Assembly (NCBI GenBank): GCA_036783645.1
Contig: DAIPWT010000008.1
Location: 1-64,000, forward strand
From: UBA4732 sp002404095
Lineage (GTDB): Bacteria > Planctomycetota > Planctomycetia > Gemmatales > Gemmataceae
DNA length: 64,000 nt
Direction of reading: 5' to 3'
Part shown: positions 7,763 through 15,968 of the stretch, in pieces
Layout of the letters: every line of letters starts with the position of its first letter
Position numbering within the stretch: position 1 is the stretch's first letter
Translations under genes and position numbers: made by a program
Notes under the pieces: generated by a model
Database searches by the model: none
Seen by the model: the letters and a program-made list of their open reading frames with translations, nothing else
Told to the model about the DNA's origin: nothing

Positions 7763-8980
7763 TCACTCCTTCCACGTCGCCGTCTGTCCGCTGCGCAAGG
7801 CGAGGTTCGCCAAGTGCATCGCGGCCGCCGCGCGCACGCCCGCCTCCACCGGCGCATTCGGCTCCTTCCGGCTGCGCACACACTCCACCCAGTTCGTCAA
7901 ATGTAGCAATTCGCCGTCCGGCTTGTCGTAGAAGTCGCGGCCGCGCTGTTTATCTGTTCCGAGGATTAACTCCTCAAACTGTCCTTTACCGCGCTCCGGG
8001 AAGATCTGATAGCCGCCGCGGTCGATGTTAAGGGTCGCGTCCGTCCCCATGAACTCGATCATGGCGCCGTAGCGAGCGTTGGAGAACGTCGCCTCGAAGT
8101 AGACGTTCACATCGTTCGGATAGAGCAGCAGCGTCTCGGCCGTATCCGGCGTTTCCCACACGCCCTTGCTGTTAAAGTGCGATCCGATGGCCGTCGCCCG
8201 CAACGGGTGATCGAGGTCGAGCAGCCAGTCGGCCACGTCGAGCCAGTGGACGCCAAGGTCGGTGAAGACGCCGCCGCCGAAGTCCCAGAACCAACGCCAA
8301 TTGCGAAAGCGATACTCGTCGAACGGCTGGGCCGGCGCGTTGCCCAGAAACGCCTTCCATTCCACGGTCTTGGGGTCGATGTTTAACGGCGTCTTCTGCA
8401 CCCGGTCGCCGTTGCGGTTCCAGGTCAGATGCACTTTGGAGATCTTGCCAAGGCGTCCTTCCTTGATGAGCTGGCGGGCTTTCGCAATATGCGGCATACT
8501 GCGCTGCTGCATTCCGACTTGAACGATCTGTTTTGACTTACTTTGCGCCTCCAGGATGATCTTGCCCTCTTCCAGCTTGTGCGTCAACGGCTTTTCAACG
8601 TAGACGTCCTTGCCGGCGGCGACGGCGTCCACGGCCATCGGTACATGCCAATGGTCTGGGGCGCCAATAAGTACGGCGTCGATGTCCTTGTTGTCGAGAA
8701 TATCCTTGTACACTTTCGTGGCGACGGCTTTGGGATCGGCGATCTTGCGGGCGGCGTCGAGGTGGGCGTCGTAAATGTCACAGACGGCGGCGATGCGGAC
8801 ATTGGGGACTTTAACGAGTGATTTCATCAGCGTTTGGCAACGGCCGCCGGTGCCGATGCAACCGATGTTGAGCGTTTCGCCGGCAGACCTGGCCCGCGCG
8901 GCGGGGGCGCCGACGGCGGCGAGCGCCGCGGCGGACGTCATCAGGAAGGTACGGCGGGATACGTCATTTGGGATAGACAT
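7763..8980 (-). CDS. Tat-exported Gfo/Idh/MocA family oxidoreductase
   Basis: NAD(P)-dependent sugar or inositol-type dehydrogenase family, 405 residues. The start at 8978-8980 gives a twin-arginine signal (S-R-R-T-F-L-M followed by an Ala-rich helix). A Rossmann fold follows with G-C-I-G-T-G-G-R, and then the family E-K-P-L motif (Y-V-E-K-P-L-T-H-K), whose Lys is catalytic or cofactor-contacting in relatives. The C-terminal domain contains W-F-W-D-F-G-G-G-V-F-T-D-L-G-V-H-W-L. Planctomycetes hold many such exported paralogues, usually linked to polysaccharide breakdown. It is followed 22 bases upstream-side by an enolase-superfamily gene on the same strand, so the two are probably co-transcribed and act on related sugar acids. 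Substrate cannot be read from sequence. Confidence 0.92.
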   Translation of the reverse strand: MSIPNDVSRRTFLMTSAAALAAVGAPAARARSAGETLNIGCIGTGGRCQTLMKSLVKVPNVRIAAVCDIYDAHLDAARKIADPKAVATKVYKDILDNKDIDAVLIGAPDHWHVPMAVDAVAAGKDVYVEKPLTHKLEEGKIILEAQSKSKQIVQVGMQQRSMPHIAKARQLIKEGRLGKISKVHLTWNRNGDRVQKTPLNIDPKTVEWKAFLGNAPAQPFDEYRFRNWRWFWDFGGGVFTDLGVHWLDVADWLLDLDHPLRATAIGSHFNSKGVWETPDTAETLLLYPNDVNVYFEATFSNARYGAMIEFMGTDATLNIDRGGYQIFPERGKGQFEELILGTDKQRGRDFYDKPDGELLHLTNWVECVRSRKEPNAPVEAGVRAAAAMHLANLALRSGQTATWKE

Positions 8981-9002
8981 TGTTGGTAATTCCTTGGTTG
9001 AT

Positions 9003-10106
9003 TCATTTTTCCGCAACACGATACTTCGCCGCCGCGTCCGGATCGACCGTCAGGCCGAGTCCCGGCCCCGACGGCGGCATGAGCCGGCCGCTCTGAACTT
9101 GCGGCGGCGCCGTGAACAGCGGATACAGCCACGGCATGTATTCCACCGACGCCACGAGCGGCAGACCGCACGCCAGATGGACGCCGATCTCCGGCAACAG
9201 GTGTGGCGACAACGGCCGATGACGTTGCTCGGCCAGCGCCGCCGTCTTCAACCAGCCGGTGACGCCGCCGAGGCGCGTCACGTCCGGCTGCACCACGTCC
9301 AGGGCGCCGCGGTCGAGGTAGGCGGCGAACTCGTCGCGGCCGAAGAGCATTTCACCCGCCGCGATCGGCAGGTCCAACTTCGACGCCAGTCGGGCGTGGC
9401 CCTCCACGTCTTCGCACGAAATCGGCTCCTCGAACCAGGCGGCGCCGATCTCTTCCTGAAAGAACCGGCCCATCGCCAGGGCGGTGGCATAATCGTAGCG
9501 CTCATTGGCGTCCACCGCCAGCCAGGCGTTGTCGCCGAACGCTTCGCGAAGCGTGGTAAGCCGGTCGGCGTCGGCCTCCGGGTCGGCGCCGACTTTGACC
9601 TTAATGCCCATCATGCCCTGATCGAAGTAGGGCTGCGACGCCTCGATAATCTGGTCCGTACTCATCCACAGCCAAGCGGAATCGGAACCGTAAACCGGCG
9701 TCGATTCGCGGGCGCCGCCGAGCAGCTTGTACAGCGGCATGTTGGCCGCCTTTGCCTTCAGATCCCACAAGGCCACGTCGAAGGCCGAATACGCCTGTTG
9801 CACCAGTCCGCGCCGGCCGACGGTCTGCAAACTCCAATAAACCTTGGCGCCGAGGCGTTCATGATCGCGGGCGTCTTCGCCCTGAAGCAGAGGCGAAATG
9901 TCGTCCACGGCGACGGCGTGGAGGGCGCGGCCGCTGCTTTGGAGGGCATAGGCGAAGCCGAGGCCGCGCAGGCCGGCGTCCACGTCGAGTTGGACGAGCA
10001 GCACGGAGATTTGGTTAAGCCGGCCGGCCGCGGCCTCGTTCAGCGAGGCGCGCGGTCTCGACAGCGGGATTTTCAGTAGCTGACAGTCGATTCGCTCGAT
10101 GCGCAT
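9003..10106 (-). CDS. Mandelate racemase/muconate lactonizing enzyme family protein
   Basis: 367-residue enolase-superfamily enzyme that abstracts a proton alpha to a carboxylate. It has the capping N-terminal domain and a barrel with the K-x-K pair (K169-V-K171). Metal ligands are D199 (V-D-A-N), E226 (F-E-E-P) and E252 (A-G-E). D275 (Q-P-D-V-T-R-L-G-G) and H302 (S-P-H) form the likely His-Asp dyad. The pattern fits the mandelate racemase subgroup, which is mostly sugar-acid dehydratases. It lies immediately upstream of the Gfo/Idh/MocA gene (22-base gap), suggesting a joint sugar-acid step. It was not assigned to a specific dehydratase because specificity needs alignment. Confidence 0.92.
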   Translation of the reverse strand: MRIERIDCQLLKIPLSRPRASLNEAAAGRLNQISVLLVQLDVDAGLRGLGFAYALQSSGRALHAVAVDDISPLLQGEDARDHERLGAKVYWSLQTVGRRGLVQQAYSAFDVALWDLKAKAANMPLYKLLGGARESTPVYGSDSAWLWMSTDQIIEASQPYFDQGMMGIKVKVGADPEADADRLTTLREAFGDNAWLAVDANERYDYATALAMGRFFQEEIGAAWFEEPISCEDVEGHARLASKLDLPIAAGEMLFGRDEFAAYLDRGALDVVQPDVTRLGGVTGWLKTAALAEQRHRPLSPHLLPEIGVHLACGLPLVASVEYMPWLYPLFTAPPQVQSGRLMPPSGPGLGLTVDPDAAAKYRVAEK

Positions 10107-10132
10107 TCGTGGCCTCTACTTAATGGCAGGCG

Positions 10133-10205
10133 AGCCGGGTTGCGTAAGCGCCCGGAGTTGCTTTCCGCGACTGCATCGAACTCCGGGCGCTTACGCGACC
10201 CGGCT
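10133..10205. repeat. Long palindromic repeat with 27-bp arms
   Basis: Arms 10133-10159 and 10179-10205 are complementary apart from one G-T type position, with a 19-base loop. The core reads CGTAAGCGCCCGGAGTT. It lies between two genes on the minus strand, 27 bases from the start of the enolase-superfamily gene and 12 bases from the stop of the permease gene. Confidence 0.9.
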
Positions 10206-10217
10206 TGCCAAAGCGCC

Positions 10218-12428
10218 TTACTCGTTCGGGGCGGCCATCATCACGCTCGTGTCGAGGATTTTGTCGTCGTCCTTTGTCGGCCCCGCGACCGGCAACGGGT
10301 CCAGGCCGCGCAGCCCCCGGCCGACGGAACTGCGCCTCATGCCATAGCCGAAGTAGATGCACAGGCCGATCACCAGCCAAATTACCAGACGCCACCAGGT
10401 GTCCGGCGGTAGGAAGAGCATCATCAGCATGTTGACGAGGATGCCCAGCGGCCCCACGACCCAGATGAGCGGGCAGCGGAAGGGCCGTTCCGCCTCGGGC
10501 CTTTTGAGGCGCAGGAGCATGACGGCCGCGCAGACGATGACGAAGGCGAACAGTGTGCCGATGTTGACCATCTCTTCCAGCTTTTGAATGGGGGTAATCG
10601 CGGCGACGACGGCGATGATGCCGCCGGTCAGCATGGTGGAGATGTGCGGCGTGCGGAACTTCTCGTGGATGGCGGCGAAGACGGCGGGCGGCAGCAGATG
10701 GTCGCGCGCCATGGCAAGGAAGATGCGCGCCTGGCTGAGGAAAGTGATGAGCAGTACGCTAGTCATGCCGGCCAGGGCGCCGATGGAAATCAGCCCCGAT
10801 GCGCCTAGCAAAAGGGGGTTGTTTAGCTCCAAGCCCTTGACGGTGAAGGCGTTGGCCACGGCCGCGTCGGGATTGATCTTGTAATACGGAATCATTCCGG
10901 TCAGCACGGACGACACGCCGATGTAGAGTACGGTGCAGACGACAAGCGAGGTCAGGATGGCGATGGGCACGTCACGCGCCGGCTTCTTGGCCTCCTCGGA
11001 GTGGGTGGACACGGCGTCGAAGCCAATGTAGGCGAAGAAGACGATCGACGCTCCGAAGATGACGCCGGCCAGGCCGTAGGGCATAAAGGGCGAGCGGACC
11101 TGATCGTCCACCGACTCCAGATACTTATTCAATCCGAGATAGCCGAGAATACCCCATTTTTCCGTCGCATTGTGCGGCGCTTTTTCCACCACCGCCGCGA
11201 AGAGGCGTTGGGCGACGGCCTCTTCCTCCGGAGTGGAGGGAAGGTAAGCGTCTTCGTCCTCGGCCTGCTTCGACAAGTCGTCGGCTTGGGTCTGGTTGAT
11301 CTGACCCTTCTCTTGACGGGCCGCCAAATCTTTGTCCGTAGCGGACTTGTTCGATACCGCCAACGTCGCCTTGAACTCCTCCATCTCGGCGTCGCGGTCG
11401 GCGGCCGTCATGGCGCCGGCGTCTACTTCCTGCTGCAATTCCTTGCGTTTCCGCTCGACGCGGTTGAGACCCCGGACCTCCGCGGTGAGTTGCTGGACTC
11501 GCGCCTTGGCTTCCTCCTCCGGTAGGCGGGCGGTTTCCTGGTAGAGCGCCTGGATTTGTCGCTTCACTTCCTCAATCCGGTCCCGCGCCTCCGGGGGAGT
11601 CAGCTTGGCCTTCTCGGTATAAAGCACTTTGATTTGCCCGGTGATGGCGTCGATGCGCCTCTCTGCCTCTTTGGTAGGTATTGTATCGCTCTTGACTGCC
11701 GCCTTCGCCAGATCGGGGATGGTCGTGTGATCTTCGGGAAAGATGCGTTTCGACGGCGATTGGCTAGTCCAGTTCGCCGGGTCGATGAAAAAGACCCCCA
11801 CGCCGATGACGAAAAGGACGACGCCGACCTTGACGGCCACCAGGACGGCGTTGGTCGTGGCGCTCTCGCGGATGCCGATGACCAGGATCGCGGTCACGAG
11901 CAGGGTGATGAGCAGGGCCGGCAGGTTCAGCCACGCGCCGGGGTGCGAAAACGGGTCGTTGCAAAGGAAGTCCGGCACCGGCCCGCAATAGGGCACGTTC
12001 CACGCTTGGAGGACTTTGAGGAGTTCATTGAGATATTTCGACCAGGCGGCGGCCACGCAGGCGCAGGCCATGGCGTATTCGAGGATGAGATCCCAGCCGA
12101 TGATCCAAGCGAGCAGCTCGCCAAGCGTGGCGTAGGCGTAAGTATAGGCGCTGCCAGCCACGGGCGCCAGAGCGGCGAACTCGGCGTAGCATAGGGCGGC
12201 GAAGAGGCAGCCAAGGCCGGCCAAGACGAACGACAGCACGATGGCCGGCCCTGCGTCGAGGGCGGCCGAGCGCCCGGTCATGACGAAGATGCCCGCCCCG
12301 ATGATGGCGCCGACGCCGAGCGAGGTGAGGTTGATCGGCCCGAGAATGCGGCGCAGCCGATTATGGCCCACGGCCTCGGCGTGGAGCATTTCGAGCGACT
12401 TCGTGGCAAACAGCTGTTTCCAGAACAT
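10218..12428 (-). CDS. APC-superfamily cationic amino-acid permease with ~200-residue coiled-coil insertion
   Basis: Amino-acid transporter of the CAT-like APC group, 736 residues against a usual 450-500. The start at 12426-12428 is preceded by GAGG; the longer frame adds 16 residues without merit. TM1 holds G-V-G-A-I-I-G-A-G-I-F-V, and the later hallmark F-F-A-Y-I-G-F-D-A-V-S-T is present near residue 460. Between the sixth helix (ending about residue 215) and the next (from about 450) lies a hydrophilic insert. It is rich in Glu, Lys, Arg, Ala and Gln with heptad character (A-E-R-R-I-D-A-I-T-G-Q, E-E-V-K-R-Q-I-Q-A-L-Y), where relatives have a short loop. It faces the cytoplasm or periplasm depending on topology. 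Its function is unknown; it may be regulatory or a dimerisation coil. Confidence 0.9.
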   Translation of the reverse strand: MFWKQLFATKSLEMLHAEAVGHNRLRRILGPINLTSLGVGAIIGAGIFVMTGRSAALDAGPAIVLSFVLAGLGCLFAALCYAEFAALAPVAGSAYTYAYATLGELLAWIIGWDLILEYAMACACVAAAWSKYLNELLKVLQAWNVPYCGPVPDFLCNDPFSHPGAWLNLPALLITLLVTAILVIGIRESATTNAVLVAVKVGVVLFVIGVGVFFIDPANWTSQSPSKRIFPEDHTTIPDLAKAAVKSDTIPTKEAERRIDAITGQIKVLYTEKAKLTPPEARDRIEEVKRQIQALYQETARLPEEEAKARVQQLTAEVRGLNRVERKRKELQQEVDAGAMTAADRDAEMEEFKATLAVSNKSATDKDLAARQEKGQINQTQADDLSKQAEDEDAYLPSTPEEEAVAQRLFAAVVEKAPHNATEKWGILGYLGLNKYLESVDDQVRSPFMPYGLAGVIFGASIVFFAYIGFDAVSTHSEEAKKPARDVPIAILTSLVVCTVLYIGVSSVLTGMIPYYKINPDAAVANAFTVKGLELNNPLLLGASGLISIGALAGMTSVLLITFLSQARIFLAMARDHLLPPAVFAAIHEKFRTPHISTMLTGGIIAVVAAITPIQKLEEMVNIGTLFAFVIVCAAVMLLRLKRPEAERPFRCPLIWVVGPLGILVNMLMMLFLPPDTWWRLVIWLVIGLCIYFGYGMRRSSVGRGLRGLDPLPVAGPTKDDDKILDTSVMMAAPNE

Positions 12429-12523
12429 GCGATACCTCACGTCCAGGGCGTCTGTACGGTACGGAGGATTATGCACGGACAGTCCACGAAGAGCAAGGAT
12501 ATGCCGTCAGAAAACGGATAGAT

Positions 12524-12964
12524 TTAATGCGCGTCGATAATAAGAGTAACGGGACCGTCATTGACCAATTCAACTTGCATCAGGGCGCCAAAGCGGCCGG
12601 CGGCGACCGGAATACCGAGCGCGCGCACGCCGTTGAGGAATGCCTCGTAGAGAGGTTCGGCGATTTCCGGCGCCGCGGCGCCGACGAAACTAGGCCGACG
12701 GCCCTTGCGGCAATCGCCATAAAGCGTGAACTGACTGACCACCAGTACGCCGCCGCCGATTTCGGCCACGCCGCGATTCATTTTGCCGTCGGCGTCGGCG
12801 AAGATGCGCAGACCGACGACCTTGTCTGCCAGCCAATGCACTTGGGCGACCGTATCGGTTGGCGCGACGCCGAGTAGCACGAGCAGACCCTGGCCGATGG
12901 CGCCGACGACCTCGTCGCCCACCAATACCCGCGCCGATCGGACTCGCTGCACGACGGCGCGCAT
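12524..12964 (-). CDS. dtd: D-aminoacyl-tRNA deacylase
   Basis: Hydrolyses D-aminoacyl-tRNAs (and Gly-tRNA-Ala) as a proofreading step. It is 146 residues, the typical length. Family signatures are M-R-A-V-V-Q-R-V at the start, S-Q-F-T-L at 77-81 and N-D-G-P-V-T at 135-140, which contains the Gly-cisPro element of the chiral pocket. The ATG at 12962-12964 has a GAGGGAG box seven bases upstream; the longer frame would run through a palindromic repeat and is rejected. It stands as a single gene between the permease and a VWA-domain gene. Confidence 0.96.
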   Translation of the reverse strand: MRAVVQRVRSARVLVGDEVVGAIGQGLLVLLGVAPTDTVAQVHWLADKVVGLRIFADADGKMNRGVAEIGGGVLVVSQFTLYGDCRKGRRPSFVGAAAPEIAEPLYEAFLNGVRALGIPVAAGRFGALMQVELVNDGPVTLIIDAH

Positions 12965-12980
12965 ATTCGCTCCCTCGCCA

Positions 12981-13064
12981 GGCGAACGGCCGGCGTGAGC
13001 CGGCTGGTACATTATGCTATCGCCGACAAAAGATGCACCAGCCGGCTTACGCCGGCCGTTCGCC
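12981..13064. repeat. Long palindromic repeat with 28-bp arms
   Basis: Arms 12981-13008 and 13037-13064 match over 28 bases with one wobble-compatible difference and a 28-base spacer. The core reads ACGGCCGGCGTGAGCCGGCT. It occupies most of the gap between dtd and the VWA gene. Confidence 0.9.
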
Positions 13065-13073
13065 AAAACCTTT

Positions 13074-14000
13074 TCACTCTTCAGGATCAATTCGCCGATA
13101 CGTACCGCCGTTGTCGGCCGCCAACTTGTGCAGCGGACCGTCCGTCCGCGCGGCGCGGCCGCCGTGTAGCTCGATAACGTGAATGACCGTGCGGTGATCG
13201 CCCAGGCGCGTCACGGTTCGCACGTCATCCAAGCTCACGTCATCGGCGTCCGTGAGAAAGTAGATGAGATCAGGATGAAATGCGATGGCGCGGCGGAGGG
13301 CGCGGCCGTGGTCGGTAGGGCCGGCCGCGCGCAATGCGGTTACGGATTCGGCGGCCATCCGTACCGTATTGGGGTCGGCAGCGAGCAGCCCATAGCGGCC
13401 GTCAACGCCCATCGGCTCGGCCTCACGGTTATACGCGATGATCTGGAAACGGGTGGAAGGCCCCAAGCGCCTAAGACTGGCGAGGATTTCAAGGCGGGCG
13501 CGGGCAAGGGCGCCGTGAAAGCCCATGCTGATGGAGCGATCAACGACGTAGACGACGCTTCGCGCCGACCTCCCGACTTCCAGGGCGCAGGGAGCATTTC
13601 CTTTTCCCGTTTCATCGCCGGCCTGGCCTGGCGAAGAAGCAGGAGCACCCGCTCCCGGCGCCGTCAAACCCGGCGCGGCGACCACCGTCTGCGGCAACAA
13701 GGCAGGCGCGGGAGGCGAGTCCACAAGATGGACATCGAAGGACGCCTGAGCGAGACGTGGGTCGTCGTGTGGTTTCTGCGCTGCCGCGACAGGTTTGGTA
13801 CGTGGCGGGGTGTCGTCGAGACGCAGGGTGCAATCGTTTTCGTGAGGCGCTTGAGTAAGGTCCGCGTCGGCAGACGAAACCGTCTGACGCGCGGGGAACT
13901 GCCACAGTCCCACGACGAATAAGCCGTGAAGCACAAGCGAAAGAACCACCGGCGCGGCGTAGCGCGCCAGGACGGAAACCTTTCGGGTCGGCGAGCGCAT
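13074..14000 (-). CDS. Membrane-anchored VWA-domain protein
   Basis: 308 residues: a short basic N-terminus, one signal-anchor helix (about residues 13-33), a Pro/Ala-rich linker with low-complexity A-P-G-A-G-A-P stretches, and a C-terminal von Willebrand factor A domain. MIDAS residues are visible as D-R-S-I-S-M-G (D-x-S-x-S), a Thr in G-P-T-D-H-G, and Asp in L-T-D-A-D-D. So it should bind Mg/Mn and an unknown partner outside the cytoplasmic membrane. Planctomycetes carry many VWA proteins of this architecture. No chaperone AAA gene is adjacent, so an MoxR-type pairing is not supported. Confidence 0.85.
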   Translation of the reverse strand: MRSPTRKVSVLARYAAPVVLSLVLHGLFVVGLWQFPARQTVSSADADLTQAPHENDCTLRLDDTPPRTKPVAAAQKPHDDPRLAQASFDVHLVDSPPAPALLPQTVVAAPGLTAPGAGAPASSPGQAGDETGKGNAPCALEVGRSARSVVYVVDRSISMGFHGALARARLEILASLRRLGPSTRFQIIAYNREAEPMGVDGRYGLLAADPNTVRMAAESVTALRAAGPTDHGRALRRAIAFHPDLIYFLTDADDVSLDDVRTVTRLGDHRTVIHVIELHGGRAARTDGPLHKLAADNGGTYRRIDPEE

Positions 14001-14044
14001 ACGAGACCATCCTTGTCCGCGTCATGCGAAAGAGGCAAGCAGCA

Positions 14045-14458
14045 TTACGGCGCGACGGGAGGCGTCAACGGCGCCGTATCCGATTTCGGCGCGGCGACGG
14101 CGGCCGCGAGTTGCAGCCAGAACGCCTGATCGGCGTCTTTTTCCCACTTAATATTCACTTGCGTCTCGTCGCCGTGGTCCGTCTTGCGGCCCTTCAGCAC
14201 CAGCGTGAAGCGTTTGCCGCTAGGCGTCGTCGAAGTCAACTTCGCCGACTCGCCGTCGCGGCTGGAGCTCACAAACAGATTCATTTCTCCCATTGTTTTC
14301 TGTGAGGCAGCGGCGACGGCGTCCAGCGACCCCGCGACAACCGGGCCGTCGCCTTTCGCCGTACCGAAAGCGGCAAGCGAAAAAGAATCCAGCGTGCAGC
14401 CGGCGACCAGGAAGAGACAAGTACACGCCGCACCGATTAGCCCATACGTCTTGACCAT
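14045..14458 (-). CDS. Predicted lipoprotein, unknown function
   Basis: 137 residues starting at the ATG at 14456-14458, with an AAAGGGGG box six bases upstream. The signal sequence ends in a lipobox L-V-A-G-C. The mature part has an Ala-rich helix and then a beta-like region. A Pro-rich tail closes the protein. No family recognised. It lies 44 bases downstream-side of the VWA gene start on the same strand, so it may be transcribed ahead of it. Confidence 0.72.
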   Translation of the reverse strand: MVKTYGLIGAACTCLFLVAGCTLDSFSLAAFGTAKGDGPVVAGSLDAVAAASQKTMGEMNLFVSSSRDGESAKLTSTTPSGKRFTLVLKGRKTDHGDETQVNIKWEKDADQAFWLQLAAAVAAPKSDTAPLTPPVAP

Positions 14459-14550
14459 ATGATCCCCCTTTCCCGCATCCATAGGAATGGGGGCGGACGA
14501 TAACGAGCCGCGGTCGCTAAAGCAAGGTCATCTGCTAGTAGGCGGTCGTC

Positions 14551-14694
14551 GCACCCCGGGTTCATGAGTACATTCACCCGGGGCTTTATCTCAGTCGCCC
14601 GAAGGGGCTCCAAGACAAGATATGGCCAGCGGTCTGAGTCCGGAGGGCGATCCAGATAAAGCCCCGGGCGAAGGTACTCCTGAGTCCGGGGTGC
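14551..14694. repeat. Long inverted repeat, family A copy 1
   Basis: Arms 14551-14591 and 14654-14694 (41 bases each) pair with about five differences. The core of the left arm reads GGGTTCATGAGTACATTCAC. The same element recurs at 57186-57334, and half of it at 26798-26828. It fills the gap between the lipoprotein gene and the small gene at 14702. Confidence 0.9.
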
Positions 14695-14701
14695 GAGGGT
14701 T

Positions 14702-14914
14702 TCAAACGGGCTTGCTCGTGCATAGATTGCCGACGATCTCCGCCAGCTTGTCCATGCCGCCGCATTTCTTCGCCAGCGCTTGGATTTCCGGTAGGAGATC
14801 CTGTAGTTTGCCGCCCATTTCGGCGGGCGCCGACGCCGCGCCGCCCGGGGACGGCGGCGTTTGATTACCCGCGAGGGGTGAGGCGGTCGGTTGGCGTGTT
14901 GGTTCCATTGCCAT
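14702..14914 (-). CDS. Small hypothetical protein
   Basis: 70 residues. The first half is Pro/Ser/Ala-rich and disordered. The second half is one or two amphipathic helices with two Cys (K-K-C-G-G-M and N-L-C-T). The ATG at 14912-14914 has an AAGGAGAA box at correct spacing, which is the main support for it being real. Its 3' end abuts the family A inverted repeat. Function unknown. Confidence 0.6.
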   Translation of the reverse strand: MAMEPTRQPTASPLAGNQTPPSPGGAASAPAEMGGKLQDLLPEIQALAKKCGGMDKLAEIVGNLCTSKPV

Positions 14915-15094
14915 GACGAATTCTCCTTGGGGTTACTTTCGGATCGGACTTTGAAGAGCAATTATCGGGCCGTACAGCCGGACGATGGCGCTGGGGATAT
15001 TCTGGAGTTCAGCCCGGCGTTCGGACGATAAATAGTACACGACGTTCCCTTTTCTGTCACGACTTTGCGCGCGAACACCCCGGTTGAGGCGGAC

Positions 15095-15862
15095 ATGGGC
15101 AAAAAAGTGGGACGAACGCTGCCCTTGAGTATCCCCCGCCGGCTGATCGGCGATCTGCTTCACTTCGCGCGGCAAGTGCCCAGCGTACCCGTACAGCGAA
15201 TAATGAACCTCTCCGACCTCGTCGAAGCCCGCGCCCGCGCCGCGCGCCGGGTCAGCTGGTGTGCGATCTTCACCAAGGCGTTCGCACGCACGGCCGCACA
15301 GACGCCGGAGCTGCGTCGCTCCTATCTCTCCTTCCCCTGGGCGCGTCTCTACGAACACCCATTCAGTATCGCATCGGTGGCCGTCGAACGCATTTACCAG
15401 GGCGAAAACGCCGTTCTGTTCGCGCACCTGACCTGTCCCGAATCCAAGACGCTCTTCACCTTGGACGAGCGCTTGCGGCAGTACAAGACCGACCCGATCG
15501 AGAGCCTCGTCCTATTCCGCCGTGCCCTTGCCATTGGCCGGCTGCCGTCGTTTGTTCGGCGGCCGGGATGGTGGTACGCCCTAAACGCCTACGGTCCCTG
15601 GCGCGCGGCCGTCGCCGGCACATTCGGGGTCAGCGTCTATTCGGGGTTGGGCGCGGAATCACTGCATCCGCTGTCGCCGCTAACGTGCGCGCTCCATTAC
15701 GGCGTCATCCAAGGCGACGGCAGCCTGCCCGTCCGCATCACCTACGATCATCGCGTCATGGATGGGGCCACGATTGCGCGGGCGTTGAGCTTACTGGAAG
15801 ACGTCCTTCACCAGGACGTATTGCCGGAAATCCGCGAAGGCGGCGCCGGCCGCGCGGCGTGA
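15095..15862 (+). CDS. Free-standing 2-oxoacid dehydrogenase acyltransferase (E2) catalytic-domain protein
   Basis: 255 residues matching only the catalytic domain of E2 enzymes, which belongs to the chloramphenicol-acetyltransferase-like fold. The C-terminal active-site motif Y-D-H-R-V-M-D-G is intact (H-x-x-x-D-G), followed by an Ala/Leu-rich helix as in E2. There is no lipoyl domain and no E1/E3-binding domain; the protein starts with M-G-K-K-V-G-R-T-L-P-L-S. The ATG at 15095 has a GAGG box; a TTG at 15065 is possible. A complete E2 exists at 46199-47359, so this paralogue probably acylates something else or uses free CoA. No enzyme partner is adjacent. Confidence 0.8.
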   Translation: MGKKVGRTLPLSIPRRLIGDLLHFARQVPSVPVQRIMNLSDLVEARARAARRVSWCAIFTKAFARTAAQTPELRRSYLSFPWARLYEHPFSIASVAVERIYQGENAVLFAHLTCPESKTLFTLDERLRQYKTDPIESLVLFRRALAIGRLPSFVRRPGWWYALNAYGPWRAAVAGTFGVSVYSGLGAESLHPLSPLTCALHYGVIQGDGSLPVRITYDHRVMDGATIARALSLLEDVLHQDVLPEIREGGAGRAA

Positions 15863-15968
15863 AGCCGCTCATCTCCGGCCTCCTCCCCCCGCCATCGGCA
15901 TCCGATTTGCTTAAATTGCCGTACAATAAAGGGCGGCACGCCTCCGACGATGCCTCAAGGGGAATATT

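Noticed and set aside
7703..7763. CRISPR-like array from the repeated TTCATTC units
   Set aside because: Units are seven bases with no spacers, and no cas genes occur.
8775..10079. 434-codon plus-strand frame across the enolase-superfamily gene
   Set aside because: Antisense to a gene with a complete active-site set; composition is Arg-rich shadow.
12965..13090. 42-codon upstream extension of dtd
   Set aside because: It would translate the palindromic repeat before the GAGGGAG box; the family start M-R-A-V-V-Q is at 12964.
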